Source: Oxalobacteraceae bacterium
GTDB lineage: Bacteria > Pseudomonadota > Gammaproteobacteria > Burkholderiales > Burkholderiaceae_D
Length of the DNA stretch: 49,943 nt
Assembly (NCBI GenBank): GCA_027490725.1
Contig: JAIXXN010000055.1
Coordinates: forward strand, 1-49,943
Direction: 5' to 3'
Shown here: in pieces, positions 28,494 to 37,349 of the stretch
Layout: the number at the start of each line of letters is the position of its first letter
Numbering within the stretch: position 1 is the first letter of the stretch
Translations under genes and position numbers: made by a program
Notes under the pieces: generated by a model
Databases searched by the model: none
What the model was told of the DNA's origin: nothing
What the model saw: the letters and a program-made list of their open reading frames with translations, nothing else

Positions 28494-28964
28494 ATGCAAC
28501 GTAAATCTCTGGATGTCTGGGTCGGTCTGTTCATCGTCGTCGGCGTGGCCGCACTGATGTTTCTGGCACTGAAGGCCGGCAACATGGGATCGATGTCGTT
28601 CGCCAAGGTCTATCCGATCACGGCCAAGTTCGACAACATTGGCAGTCTGCGTCCGCAGGCACCAATCAAGGCCGCCGGTGTGGTGGTGGGCCGGGTCGGC
28701 GAGATCCGTTTCGATGACAAGAGCTATCAGGCGCTGGTCACCTTGAATATGGAAGAAACTTACAAGTTCCCGAAAGACAGCTCGGCCAAGATTCTGACCT
28801 CCGGCCTGCTCGGTGAACAGTACGTCGGCATCGAAGCCGGCGGTGACATGAATAATCTGGTGGCCGGTGACAAGATCGCCCGCACCCAGTCGGCAGCCGT
28901 TCTGGAAGATCTGATTAACCAGTTTATCTACAGCAAAGCCGCAGAAGGAAAGGACAGCAAATGA
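28494..28964 (+). CDS. mlaD: Mla substrate-binding protein MlaD (MCE domain)
   Basis: A 156-residue protein with one N-terminal membrane anchor (VWVGLFIVVGVAALMFLALK) and a single MCE domain (FDNIGSLRPQAPIKAAGVVV near residue 45, SGLLGEQYVGIEAG near 103). MlaD hexamers sit on the MlaFEB complex and hold phospholipid in a central channel. The C-terminal helix is short. Its stop overlaps mlaA by 4 nt. Confidence 0.95.
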   Translation: MQRKSLDVWVGLFIVVGVAALMFLALKAGNMGSMSFAKVYPITAKFDNIGSLRPQAPIKAAGVVVGRVGEIRFDDKSYQALVTLNMEETYKFPKDSSAKILTSGLLGEQYVGIEAGGDMNNLVAGDKIARTQSAAVLEDLINQFIYSKAAEGKDSK

Positions 28965-29812
28965 GCCTGACCACGAAATTTTCGGCCCGCAGTGCCGCAC
29001 TGGCACTGGGCGTGAGCATCTTGCTGGCCGGCTGTGCCGGTCCCAATCCGCGTGACCCGTACGAGGGCTTTAATCGCGCCATGTTCACCTTCAACGACAC
29101 GGTCGATACCTATGCGCTGAAACCGGCCGCGACCACCTACCGTGCGGTGCTGCCATCGTTCGTGCAGACCGGCGTGAATAACTTCTTTGGCAATCTGGCG
29201 GATGTCTGGACCGGCGTCAACAATCTGCTGCAGGGTCACGGCGAAGCCGGCCTGTCGGATATGACCCGCTTTGCGCTCAACTCCACGCTCGGCATCGTCG
29301 GCCTGTTCGACATCGCCTCGGAAGCGGGCCTGCCCAAGCACAAGGAAGACTTCGGTCAGACGCTGGGTACCTGGGGCATGCCGTCCGGCCCTTATCTGAT
29401 GCTGCCACTGCTGGGCCCTTCCACTGTGCGCGACGCGGTGGTACTGCCGCTCGACGTGAAAGGCGATCTGTGGTCCTACAAGGACCCGGCATATATCCGC
29501 AACACCGGTACCGCGCTGCGCATCATCGACCAGCGCGCCAATCTGCTCGATGCGTCCACCCTGCTGGAAGACGCAGCACTGGATCGCTACGAGTTTATCC
29601 GGGATAGTTATCTGCAGCGCCGCGAAAGCCTGATCCATCCTGACGATGGCACTTCGCTCCAGCGCCGCCGCAAGAGTGAGGACGCGGCTTACGAGGCAGT
29701 ACCGGCCAGCGAGCCAGCTGCGCCTGTGGCAGTTTCTGCCCCCTCATCCGCCGCAGAGGCGCCAAAAGAGGTAAACTCCGTGCCACTGGCTGCAACTTCT
29801 GTCAGCCCGTGA
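28961..29812 (+). CDS. mlaA: Outer-membrane lipoprotein MlaA (VacJ)
   Basis: A 283-residue lipoprotein with a signal peptide and lipobox LLAGC (Cys25). The mature start NPRDPYEGFNRAMFTFNDTV is the classic VacJ sequence. GLPKHKEDFGQTLGTWGMPS and GPYLMLPLLGPSTVRDAV follow. MlaA forms a ring in the outer membrane with porins and removes misplaced phospholipids from the outer leaflet. In enteric bacteria mlaA is unlinked. Here it lies between mlaD and mlaC, an order seen in Burkholderiales. The C-terminal 60 residues are Ala/Pro/Ser/Glu-rich and probably disordered. Confidence 0.95.
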   Translation: MSLTTKFSARSAALALGVSILLAGCAGPNPRDPYEGFNRAMFTFNDTVDTYALKPAATTYRAVLPSFVQTGVNNFFGNLADVWTGVNNLLQGHGEAGLSDMTRFALNSTLGIVGLFDIASEAGLPKHKEDFGQTLGTWGMPSGPYLMLPLLGPSTVRDAVVLPLDVKGDLWSYKDPAYIRNTGTALRIIDQRANLLDASTLLEDAALDRYEFIRDSYLQRRESLIHPDDGTSLQRRRKSEDAAYEAVPASEPAAPVAVSAPSSAAEAPKEVNSVPLAATSVSP

Positions 29813-29841
29813 ACCCGAAGAACCCTTCATAGGTAAAAAAG

Positions 29842-30495
29842 ATGACATTTATTCAACGATTTATTGGCGCAGCAGGCTTCAGCCTGGCTGCTACCCTGGT
29901 CCCGCTGGTGCTCGCCGCCGTTCCCGCCAATGAGGCGCCGGATGCGCTGGTAAAACGCATCAGCCAGGAAGTGATCGATATCGCCAAGACCGATAAGGCG
30001 ATCCAGGCCGGTGACCAGAAAAAGGTCATGGATGTGGTGGAAAATAAGATTCTGCCTTACGTCGATTTTCAGCGCATGACGGCGCTGGCGGCTGGCCGTT
30101 TCTGGCGTGATGCCAGCCCGGAACAGCAGAAAGCCCTGTCGGAACAGTTCCGTACCCTGCTGATCTTCACCTACTCTGGTGCGCTTTCGCAGATCAAGGA
30201 CGAAACCATCGAATTCAAGCCGCTGCGCGCGGAACCCGGTGATACCGAAGTCGAAGTGCGTTCGCAGGTGAATGTTGCCCGTGGCGAGCCAATTCCGCTG
30301 AACTACCGCGTCGCCAAGTCGGCCAGTGGCTGGAAGATCTACGACATCAATGTGCTGGGCGCATGGCTGGTCGAGACCTACAAAGGCACGTTTGCTTCCG
30401 AAATCAACAAGGGCGGCGTGGATGGTCTGATCAAGGCGCTGACCGAGAAGAACAAGAAGCTGGCCAATAAACCCCTGAAACCTGCTGCCAAATAA
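29842..30495 (+). CDS. mlaC: Periplasmic phospholipid-binding protein MlaC
   Basis: A 217-residue protein with an N-terminal signal peptide (GFSLAATLVPLVLAAVPA). The MlaC/Ttg2D fold is indicated by VENKILPYVDFQRMTALAAG near residue 66 and by VNVARGEPIPLNYRVAKSA followed by GWKIYDINVLGAWLVETYKG, which is diagnostic. It ferries phospholipids between MlaA in the outer membrane and MlaD in the inner membrane. It starts 29 nt after mlaA. The basic C-terminus (KNKKLANKPLKPAAK) is unusual only in its Lys content. Confidence 0.95.
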   Translation: MTFIQRFIGAAGFSLAATLVPLVLAAVPANEAPDALVKRISQEVIDIAKTDKAIQAGDQKKVMDVVENKILPYVDFQRMTALAAGRFWRDASPEQQKALSEQFRTLLIFTYSGALSQIKDETIEFKPLRAEPGDTEVEVRSQVNVARGEPIPLNYRVAKSASGWKIYDINVLGAWLVETYKGTFASEINKGGVDGLIKALTEKNKKLANKPLKPAAK

Positions 30496-30506
30496 GTCTG
30501 TCTGCC

Positions 30507-30962
30507 ATGTCCACTGCTGTTGCCGAAGCCATAGACGATTTCAAATCGATCACCTCACTGAACGTGCAGAACGCTACGGCGGTGCTGGAACGCGGTCTGG
30601 CTGCCCTGCGGGCGGGCCAGACGGTGTTCGACCTGCGCTATGTCCTGACGGTGGACTCGGTGGCCGTGTCGGTGCTGCTGGCATGGGAAAAAGCGGCGCA
30701 GGATGCCGGTGTGCGGCTGGAATTGAAAAATCTGCCACCGGCCCTGCAAAGCCTGACCAAGCTGTATGGCGTGTGCTCGCTGCTGTTCCCGACTTCCATC
30801 ACGCTGGAGCCGGGCCAGTCGGGTGCGCACAATCCCCTGCATGAAGAGTTTCACGCGGTTGTCGGCCAGCCGGAAAATGCCAAACTGGGTCTGGGTGCAA
30901 CGCCTGATGCAGTGCCAGCTGCGCCCCATCATCCCGAGCATCCTAGCGATCACCATCATTGA
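30507..30962 (+). CDS. mlaB: STAS-domain protein MlaB with His-rich tail
   Basis: A 151-residue protein whose first 100 residues form a STAS domain (VFDLRYVLTVDSVAVSVLLA near residue 40, LKNLPPALQSLTKLYGVCSL near 77). MlaB binds MlaF and stabilises the complex. It is the last mla gene and starts 11 nt after mlaC. The protein is longer than E. coli MlaB (about 97). The extra C-terminal 45 residues end in a Pro/His-rich tail, APHHPEHPSDHHH, that could bind a metal ion. That part is not a recognised domain. Confidence 0.85.
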   Translation: MSTAVAEAIDDFKSITSLNVQNATAVLERGLAALRAGQTVFDLRYVLTVDSVAVSVLLAWEKAAQDAGVRLELKNLPPALQSLTKLYGVCSLLFPTSITLEPGQSGAHNPLHEEFHAVVGQPENAKLGLGATPDAVPAAPHHPEHPSDHHH

Positions 30963-31077
30963 TCCCCGCCGGAATCGCGCGCTCCGGCTCGGTTCCCCTC
31001 AATTTCCCCTATAATTGAAGGCTGCCGCAGCCCTGATCGCGCGGTAATCCCTGCAGCACCTGCCCTCGGGCTCTTGC

Positions 31078-31124
31078 GCCGGATTTCCGCGCCGGATTTC
31101 CGCTCCGGATTTCCGCTCCGGATC
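31078..31124. repeat. 13-bp tandem repeat, 3.6 copies
   Basis: GCCGGATTTCCGC occurs at 31078-31090 and again at 31091-31103. TCCGGATTTCCGC is at 31104-31116, and a partial copy TCCGGATC follows (31117-31124). The unit is partly palindromic (CGGA...TCCG). It lies in the 226-nt spacer between mlaB and the ABC exporter. A TATAAT box is present upstream at 31010-31015 but has no clear -35 partner. Confidence 0.8.
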
Positions 31125-31188
31125 AAGCCCGTCGCACTGAGCGCCTTACTGTCACATTTTACTGCCGCACCTAACTGATAATCCAAGC

Positions 31189-32112
31189 ATGACAGCGATC
31201 CAAATAACGAATGTCGAGAAGCGCTACAAGTCGCTGCAGGCACTGGGCGGCGTATCCCTGAGCATCGAAGAAGGCGAATTTTTCGGTCTGCTGGGTCCGA
31301 ATGGCGCCGGGAAAACCACCCTGATTTCCATCATTGCCGGGCTGATCCGTCCCGATGCCGGCAAAGTCACCATCCACGGTCACGATGTCACGGGCGACTT
31401 CCGTGCTGCCCGCAAGAAGCTCGGCGTGGTGCCACAGGAACTGGTGTTCGATCCATTCTTCACGGTGCGCGAAACGCTGCGGCTACAGTCTGGCTATTTC
31501 GGTCTGTCGAATAACGACGCGTGGATCGATGAAGTGATGCACAACCTCGATCTGACCAACAAGGCCGATACCAATATGCGCGCGCTGTCCGGCGGCATGA
31601 AGCGGCGCGTGCTGGTGGCCCAGGCGCTGGTGCACAAGCCGCCGGTGATCGTGCTCGACGAGCCGACCGCCGGGGTCGACGTGGAATTGCGCCAGACCCT
31701 GTGGCAGTTCATCACGCGCCTGAACCGCGAAGGTCATACAGTGGTGCTGACCACCCACTATCTGGAAGAGGCGCAAGCCATGTGCAAGCGCGTGGCCATG
31801 CTGAAGGGCGGCAAAGTGGTGGCGCTCGACACCATGGCGGCACTGATCCGCCGCATCTCCGGTTCGCAGCTGGTGCTGAATCTGGGGAACGCCGAACTGC
31901 CGGCCGACTTGCGCCATCTGCTGAGTCATCCGGACGCCGCTGAAACCACTGATAGTGGCCGCAAGTACAGCTTGCGTATCAACGATTACGCGGAAGTCGA
32001 GCCGATTCTGGCGCGTCTGCGCGAAGCCGGTGCGCAGCTCGAAGAAATGCAGTTGCAGCAGGCCGATCTGGAAGACATCTTCCTGCAGATTATGGACAAG
32101 GGGAGCGTATGA
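31189..32112 (+). CDS. ABC-2 exporter ATP-binding protein
   Basis: A 307-residue ABC ATPase of the DrrA/NodI/YadG type. It has Walker A LLGPNGAGKTTLIS (near residue 37), signature ALSGGMKRRVLVAQ, Walker B VIVLDEPTAGVDVE and the switch His in VLTTHYLEEAQ. The C-terminal 80 residues form the extension typical of exporters (EMQLQQADLEDIFLQIMDKG). It pairs with the permease whose start overlaps its stop by 4 nt. Substrate is unknown; YadGH-like pairs are linked to envelope or lipid/drug export. It lies between the mla operon and ibaG-murA, where E. coli has no such genes. Confidence 0.93.
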   Translation: MTAIQITNVEKRYKSLQALGGVSLSIEEGEFFGLLGPNGAGKTTLISIIAGLIRPDAGKVTIHGHDVTGDFRAARKKLGVVPQELVFDPFFTVRETLRLQSGYFGLSNNDAWIDEVMHNLDLTNKADTNMRALSGGMKRRVLVAQALVHKPPVIVLDEPTAGVDVELRQTLWQFITRLNREGHTVVLTTHYLEEAQAMCKRVAMLKGGKVVALDTMAALIRRISGSQLVLNLGNAELPADLRHLLSHPDAAETTDSGRKYSLRINDYAEVEPILARLREAGAQLEEMQLQQADLEDIFLQIMDKGSV

Positions 32113-32876
32113 ATTTCATTTCCGTCGGATTCCGCACGCTGGTCTACAAAGAGACCTTGCGCTTCTGGAAGGTCGCTACCCAGACCATCGCCGCACCGAT
32201 TCTGACTGCCATGCTGTATCTGCTGATCTTCGGCCATGTGCTGGAAGGTCGTGTTACCGTCTACAGCGATGTCAGTTATACCGCCTTCCTGATTCCCGGG
32301 CTGGTGATGATGAGCGTGTTGCAGAACGCTTTTGCGAATGCCTCGTCCTCGCTGATCCAGTCCAAGATCACCGGCAATCTGGTGTTCGTGCTCCTCACGC
32401 CGCTGTCGCACTGGGAAATCTTCTCGGCCTATGTGATCGCGGCCATGGTGCGCGGCATCGTGGTCGGCACCGGCGTGTTCGTGGTGACGGCGTGGTTTGC
32501 CAACCTGTCGTTCACGGCGCCATTGTGGATCGTGGTGTTTGCCCTGCTGGGTGCTGCAATTCTCGGCACCATGGGCCTGATCGCCGGTATCTGGGCCGAG
32601 AAATTCGACCAGCTGGCCGCGTTCCAGAACTTCCTGATCATGCCGCTGACTTTCCTGTCCGGCGTGTTCTACTCGATCCATTCGCTGCCGCCGTTCTGGC
32701 TCACGGTGTCGCACCTGAATCCGTTCTTCTACATGATCGACGGCTTCCGTTACGGTTTCTTCGGCCAGTCCGACGTTAATCCGCTACTCAGCGTGAGCAT
32801 CGTCGGCGCCTTCCTGGTGGTGCTGGCCCTGCTGGCGATCCGCCTGCTGCGCAGCGGCTATCGTCTGCGTCACTAA
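32109..32876 (+). CDS. ABC-2 type exporter permease
   Basis: A 255-residue membrane protein with six predicted helices and the ABC-2 signature region near residue 180: EKFDQLAAFQNFLIMPLTFL then SGVFYSIHSLPPFW and HLNPFFYMIDGFRYGFFG. It belongs with the YadH/NodJ family and forms the transmembrane part of the exporter with the upstream ATPase, to which it is translationally coupled. Substrate is not predictable. The next gene, ibaG, starts 53 nt later. Confidence 0.93.
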   Translation: MNFISVGFRTLVYKETLRFWKVATQTIAAPILTAMLYLLIFGHVLEGRVTVYSDVSYTAFLIPGLVMMSVLQNAFANASSSLIQSKITGNLVFVLLTPLSHWEIFSAYVIAAMVRGIVVGTGVFVVTAWFANLSFTAPLWIVVFALLGAAILGTMGLIAGIWAEKFDQLAAFQNFLIMPLTFLSGVFYSIHSLPPFWLTVSHLNPFFYMIDGFRYGFFGQSDVNPLLSVSIVGAFLVVLALLAIRLLRSGYRLRH

Positions 32877-32929
32877 GGTCTACGCCACTAAGCCATCGCC
32901 ACCGCGCCCCTACAATTAAGGACATCATC

Positions 32930-33166
32930 ATGACTACTACCCCGGAACTGATCCACGGCTATCTGACGGCCGGTCTCGAATGCACCCATCTGGAAGTGGA
33001 AGGCGACGGCCAGCACTTTCAGGCCCTGATCGTTTCGCCAGCCTTTGCCGGCAAGCGCCCGATCCAGCGTCACCAGCTGGTGTACGCCGCACTGGGCGAC
33101 CGCATGCGCGAAGAGATCCACGCGCTGTCGATGAAAACTCTCACCCCTGAAGAATACCAAGGATAA
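32930..33166 (+). CDS. ibaG: BolA-family protein IbaG
   Basis: A 78-residue BolA-like protein. The conserved core [20 protein letters not shown] then [20 protein letters not shown] contains the His of the F-x-GK-R-xx-RH(x)-QVY motif used to bind a [2Fe-2S] cluster with a monothiol glutaredoxin. A CGFS glutaredoxin is encoded at 11217 in this window. In E. coli ibaG (yrbA) also lies between mlaB and murA. The start is set by an ATG after AAGGACATCATC. murA follows after 2 nt. Confidence 0.93.
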   Translation: MTTTPELIHGYLTAGLECTHLEVEGDGQHFQALIVSPAFAGKRPIQRHQLVYAALGDRMREEIHALSMKTLTPEEYQG

Positions 33167-33168
33167 GT

Positions 33169-34419
33169 ATGGACAAGCTGCTGATTCAGGGCGGTAACCG
33201 CCTGCACGGTGACATCACCATTTCCGGCGCCAAGAACGCTGCCCTGCCGATTCTGTGCGCCGGTCTGCTGACCTCGGGCGACGTGGCGCTGTCGAATGTA
33301 CCGCATCTGCACGATGTGGCGACCATCCTCAAGCTGCTCGGCCAGACCGGCCTGAAAGTGCAGCAGGATGGCGATCGCGTGACCCTCAACGGCAGCGCCA
33401 TCGACAAGCTGGAAGCGCCGTATGAACTGGTGAAAACCATGCGCGCCTCGATTCTGGTGCTGGGCCCGCTGCTGGCCCGCTTCGGTTCGGCCAAGGTCTC
33501 GCTACCGGGCGGCTGCGCGATCGGTTCGCGCCCGGTTGATCAGCACATCAAGGGTCTGCAGGCGATGGGTGCCGAGATCACCATCGAAGGCGGTTATATC
33601 TACGCCAAGTGCGCCAAGTTGAAAGGCGCGCGCATTGTGACCGACATGATCACCGTGACCGGTACCGAAAATCTGCTGATGGCGGCTACCCTGGCAGAAG
33701 GCGAAACCATTCTGGAAAACGCCGCCTGCGAACCGGAAGTGACGGATCTGGCCAACCTGCTGGTGGCGATGGGCGCGAAGATCGAAGGGATCGGCAGTAA
33801 TCGCCTGACCATTCAGGGCGTGAACCAGTTGCATGGCGCCGAGCATGCCGTGATTTCCGACCGTATCGAAGCGGCCACCTTCCTGTGCGCTGTGGCGGCG
33901 ACCGGTGGTGACATCACCATCCGTAACACCCGCGTCGACATTATGGATGCCGCGCTCGACAAGCTGCGCGAGATCGGTCTGCAGATGACCATCGGCGATA
34001 ACTGGATTCGCGCGCAGATGGATCAGCGTCCGCATCCGGTGACCTTCCGCACCACCGAATATCCGGGCTTCCCGACCGATATGCAGGCGCAGTTCATGGC
34101 GGTGAATACCATCGCCGATGGCGCCAGCCGCGTCACGGAAACCATTTTCGAAAACCGCTTCATGCACGTGCAGGAGATGAACCGTCTGGGCGCTGCGATC
34201 GAAACCGACGGCAATACCGCCTTCATCAAAGGCGTCGAGCAGCTGGTCGGTGCGCCGGTGATGGCGACTGACCTGCGCGCTTCCGCATCGCTGGTGATTG
34301 CAGCGCTGGCGGCACGCGGCGAAACGCTGATCGACCGCATCTATCACCTCGACCGTGGCTACGACCAGATGGAAGTCAAGCTGTCGGCTGTCGGTGCCAA
34401 TATCCAACGCATCAAGTAG
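33169..34419 (+). CDS. murA: UDP-N-acetylglucosamine 1-carboxyvinyltransferase MurA
   Basis: A 416-residue MurA of usual length. Lys22 is in the substrate loop ([12 protein letters not shown]), and Cys116 in [15 protein letters not shown] is the residue attacked by fosfomycin. The C-terminal [17 protein letters not shown] carries the catalytic Asp. MurA transfers enolpyruvate from PEP to UDP-GlcNAc, the first committed step of peptidoglycan synthesis. It follows ibaG by 2 nt and precedes hisG by 2 nt, so envelope and histidine genes probably share a transcript. Cys in the loop predicts fosfomycin sensitivity of the enzyme. Confidence 0.97.
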   Translation: MDKLLIQGGNRLHGDITISGAKNAALPILCAGLLTSGDVALSNVPHLHDVATILKLLGQTGLKVQQDGDRVTLNGSAIDKLEAPYELVKTMRASILVLGPLLARFGSAKVSLPGGCAIGSRPVDQHIKGLQAMGAEITIEGGYIYAKCAKLKGARIVTDMITVTGTENLLMAATLAEGETILENAACEPEVTDLANLLVAMGAKIEGIGSNRLTIQGVNQLHGAEHAVISDRIEAATFLCAVAATGGDITIRNTRVDIMDAALDKLREIGLQMTIGDNWIRAQMDQRPHPVTFRTTEYPGFPTDMQAQFMAVNTIADGASRVTETIFENRFMHVQEMNRLGAAIETDGNTAFIKGVEQLVGAPVMATDLRASASLVIAALAARGETLIDRIYHLDRGYDQMEVKLSAVGANIQRIK

Positions 34420-34421
34420 GA

Positions 34422-35090
34422 ATGACCATGAACGGATTTCAGGCCAACTCGCAGCTGATACTGGCGCTGTCGAAGGGACGCATTTTCGAAGACACTCTGC
34501 CGCTGCTGGAAGCTGCCGGCATTACCGTGACCGAAAACCCGGAGACTTCGCGTAAGCTGATTCTGTCCACCAATGACCCGGATGTGCGCGTGATCATTGT
34601 GCGCGCCACCGACGTGCCGACCTACGTTCAGCATGGCGCCGCCGACTTTGGCGTGGCCGGCAAGGACGTGCTGCTCGAGCATGGCGGCGAAGGGCTGTAC
34701 CAGCCTATCGATCTGAATATCGCCGCCTGCCGGATGTCGGTAGCGGTGCGGAATGGATTCGATTACGAAACCGCGGTGCGGCAGGGCGCGCGTCTGCGCG
34801 TGGCCACCAAGTTCGTGCAGACCGCACGCGAGCACTTCGCCAAGAAGGGCGTGCACGTCGATCTGATCAAGCTGTATGGCTCGATGGAACTGGCGCCGCT
34901 GGTCGGCCTGTCGGACGCGATCGTCGACGTGGTCAGCACCGGCAATACGCTGCGTGCCAATGACCTCAAGGAAGTCGAGGCCATCATGGATATTTCTTCG
35001 CGCCTGATCGTCAATCAGGCAGCGCTGAAAATCAAGCGCGAGCGTTTGCAGCCGATTATCGAGGCCTTCGAGCGCGCCTCTAAAAAATAA
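34422..35090 (+). CDS. hisG: ATP phosphoribosyltransferase HisG (short form)
   Basis: A 222-residue HisG without the C-terminal regulatory ACT-like domain of the long form (about 300 residues). Family sequences are [20 protein letters not shown] and [20 protein letters not shown] near residue 165. The short form acts as a hetero-octamer with HisZ, which carries the histidine feedback site. hisZ is not in this window and must lie elsewhere. The enzyme joins ATP and PRPP in the first step of histidine synthesis. A second ATG at 34428 is an alternative start. Confidence 0.95.
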   Translation: MTMNGFQANSQLILALSKGRIFEDTLPLLEAAGITVTENPETSRKLILSTNDPDVRVIIVRATDVPTYVQHGAADFGVAGKDVLLEHGGEGLYQPIDLNIAACRMSVAVRNGFDYETAVRQGARLRVATKFVQTAREHFAKKGVHVDLIKLYGSMELAPLVGLSDAIVDVVSTGNTLRANDLKEVEAIMDISSRLIVNQAALKIKRERLQPIIEAFERASKK

Positions 35091-35124
35091 TAGTGCAATT
35101 AGTGCAATATCAGCGGAATTCATC

Positions 35125-36444
35125 ATGTCGATTCAGATTACCAAGCTAGATTCAAGCCAAGCCGATTTCAAAAAGTCCCTGGATGCCCTGCTGGCATTTG
35201 AAGCGAGTACTGATGAAGCGATCGAACGTTCCGTCGCCGGCATTCTGGCGGACGTCAAGGCGCGTGGCGATGCCGCCGTGCTGGAATACACCAACCGCTT
35301 CGACCGCATTCCCGACGGCGGCGCTGCCAGCATGGCCGCCTTCGATATCGGCACGGCCGAACTGCAGGCGGCACTGGCGTCGATACCGGCCGCCCAGCGC
35401 AGCGCGCTGGAAACGGCGGCGCAGCGGATCCGTGCCTTCCACGAGCGCCAGAAGCAGGAGCTGCAAGGCTTCCGTTACACCGAAGCCGATGGCACGGTAC
35501 TCGGTCAGGTGATCACCCCGCTGGACCGGGTTGGCATCTACGTGCCCGGTGGTAAAGCGGCCTATCCTTCTTCGGTGCTGATGAACGCGATTCCGGCCCA
35601 GGTGGCCGGTGTCGCCGAAATCATCATGGTGGTGCCGACCCCGGACGGCGTGAAAAACCAGATGGTGCTGGCGGCAGCGGCGATTGCCGGCGTGACCCGC
35701 GTGATCACCATCGGTGGTGCGCAGGCGGTTGGCGCGCTGGCCTATGGTACCGAGACGATTGCCCCGGTCGACAAGATCGTCGGTCCCGGCAATGCCTATG
35801 TGGCGGCTGCCAAGCGCCGCGTGTTCGGCATCGTCGGCATCGACATGATCGCCGGTCCTTCGGAAATTCTGGTGATCTGTGACGGCACTACCGATCCGGA
35901 CTGGATCGCCATGGACCTGTTCTCGCAGGCCGAGCACGATGAACTGGCGCAGTCGATCCTGCTGTGCCCGGACGCCGACTATATTGCCAAGGTGGAAGCG
36001 AGCATCAACAAGCTGCTGCCGGAAATGCCGCGCGCAGCCGTGATCCGTACCTCGCTGACCGATCGCGGTGGGCTGATCAAGGTGCGCGACATGGCCGAAG
36101 CCTGCAGCATTGCCAACGCCATCGCTGCCGAGCATCTGGAAATCTCGGCCGAAAATCCCCAGCAGTGGGCTGACCAGATCCGTCACGCCGGCGCCATGTT
36201 CCTCGGCCGTTATTCGTCCGAGTCGCTGGGCGACTACTGCTGTGGCCCGAACCACGTGCTGCCAACTTCGCGTACGGCGCGCTTCTCCTCGCCACTCGGC
36301 GTGTACGATTTCCAGAAGCGTTCTTCGCTGATTCACGTCAGCGAAGCCGGTGCGCAGACGCTCGGTAAAGTCGCCGCCGAACTGGCCTATGGCGAAGGCT
36401 TGCAGGCACACGCCCGCAGCGCCGAACTGCGTCTGAAAGCTTAG
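35125..36444 (+). CDS. hisD: Histidinol dehydrogenase
   Basis: A 439-residue HisD. Characteristic segments are [20 protein letters not shown] near residue 133, [20 protein letters not shown] near 194, the zinc/substrate segment [14 protein letters not shown] near 265, and [16 protein letters not shown] near 376 with the catalytic His. It oxidises histidinol twice to histidine with NAD, the last step of the pathway. It starts 34 nt after hisG and its stop is only 7 nt before an inserted DNA methyltransferase gene. Confidence 0.97.
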   Translation: MSIQITKLDSSQADFKKSLDALLAFEASTDEAIERSVAGILADVKARGDAAVLEYTNRFDRIPDGGAASMAAFDIGTAELQAALASIPAAQRSALETAAQRIRAFHERQKQELQGFRYTEADGTVLGQVITPLDRVGIYVPGGKAAYPSSVLMNAIPAQVAGVAEIIMVVPTPDGVKNQMVLAAAAIAGVTRVITIGGAQAVGALAYGTETIAPVDKIVGPGNAYVAAAKRRVFGIVGIDMIAGPSEILVICDGTTDPDWIAMDLFSQAEHDELAQSILLCPDADYIAKVEASINKLLPEMPRAAVIRTSLTDRGGLIKVRDMAEACSIANAIAAEHLEISAENPQQWADQIRHAGAMFLGRYSSESLGDYCCGPNHVLPTSRTARFSSPLGVYDFQKRSSLIHVSEAGAQTLGKVAAELAYGEGLQAHARSAELRLKA

Positions 36445-36451
36445 GCACGGC

Positions 36452-37294
36452 ATGACGGAAAAGTGGATCAATCAGGTATTTTGCGAGGATGCGTTAGCCG
36501 GACTGGCGCGCATCCCGGATGCTGCCGTCGATCTGATTCTGACTGATCCACCGTATAACCTCGGCAAAGACTACGGCAACGATTCCGACAGCCAGACGGT
36601 GGAAGACTATCTGCGCTGGACCGAACAGTGGATCGACGCTGCGCTGCCCAAGCTGAAGCCGAACGGTAGCCTGTACATCTTTCTGACCTGGCGCTTTTCG
36701 CCGGAGATCTTCGTGCTGCTGAAACAGCGCATGACGATGATGAATGAAATTATCTGGGATCGCCGGGTGCCATCGATGGGCGGCAGCGTGCGTAGCTTCT
36801 CGTCGGTGCATGACACCATCGGCTTCTTCGTGCGCCGCAAGGATTACTACTTCGATCTGGATGCGGTGCGGATTCCCTACGATGCAGCCACCAAGAAAGC
36901 CCGCTCGCGCTCGATTTTCATCGGCGCCAAATGGCTGGAAGTAGGCTATAACCCGAAGGATCTGTGGAGTGTCTCGCGGCTGCACCGCGAGCATCCCGAG
37001 CGGGCCGATCACCCGACCCAGAAGCCGCTGGAAATTATCGAGCGCATGGTGAAAGCGTCCTGCCCGCCGGATGGCGTGGTGCTGGATCTGTTCATGGGCA
37101 GTGGTACCACAGCGATTGCGGCGCAACGTTGCGGTCGCAATTTCGTCGGCTTCGAGCTTAATCCCGATTACTGCGCCATCATCGCCGAGCGACTGGCGCA
37201 GGATCAACAGCCGCTGGTCGCCGTCAAGAAAAAAGCTGCGCCGCGCCCGCGTGCACCGCGCAAGCCTGTGGTCAAACGAAGTACCGCGAATTAG
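36452..37294 (+). CDS. Orphan DNA methyltransferase, beta class (N6-adenine or N4-cytosine)
   Basis: A 280-residue site-specific amino-methyltransferase. Catalytic motif DPPY is at residues 32-35 (LILTDPPYNLGKDYGND), then a central target-recognition region (about 105-185), HPTQKP at 187-192 (motif X), and the SAM-binding motif FMGSGTT at 214-220. The order motif IV - TRD - X - I is that of the beta class, which includes CcrM. The C-terminal tail (KKKAAPRPRAPRKPVVKRS) is basic and probably contacts DNA. No endonuclease gene is near, so it is an orphan enzyme, likely with an epigenetic rather than a restriction role. It lies between hisD (7-nt gap) and hisC (55-nt gap) on the same strand and is expected to be transcribed with histidine genes. 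The recognition sequence is not predictable here. Confidence 0.9.
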   Translation: MTEKWINQVFCEDALAGLARIPDAAVDLILTDPPYNLGKDYGNDSDSQTVEDYLRWTEQWIDAALPKLKPNGSLYIFLTWRFSPEIFVLLKQRMTMMNEIIWDRRVPSMGGSVRSFSSVHDTIGFFVRRKDYYFDLDAVRIPYDAATKKARSRSIFIGAKWLEVGYNPKDLWSVSRLHREHPERADHPTQKPLEIIERMVKASCPPDGVVLDLFMGSGTTAIAAQRCGRNFVGFELNPDYCAIIAERLAQDQQPLVAVKKKAAPRPRAPRKPVVKRSTAN

Positions 37295-37349
37295 TTCTGC
37301 CAATTAGCGCTGATAACACATTCAGATAAGCCCAAGGAGCCCTTGTAAG

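Noticed and set aside
35152..36471. A 439-codon antisense ORF over hisD
   Set aside because: Codon-aligned shadow; hisD has all family signatures.
36452..37294. A restriction-modification system in the his operon
   Set aside because: No endonuclease gene; both neighbours are intact histidine genes.
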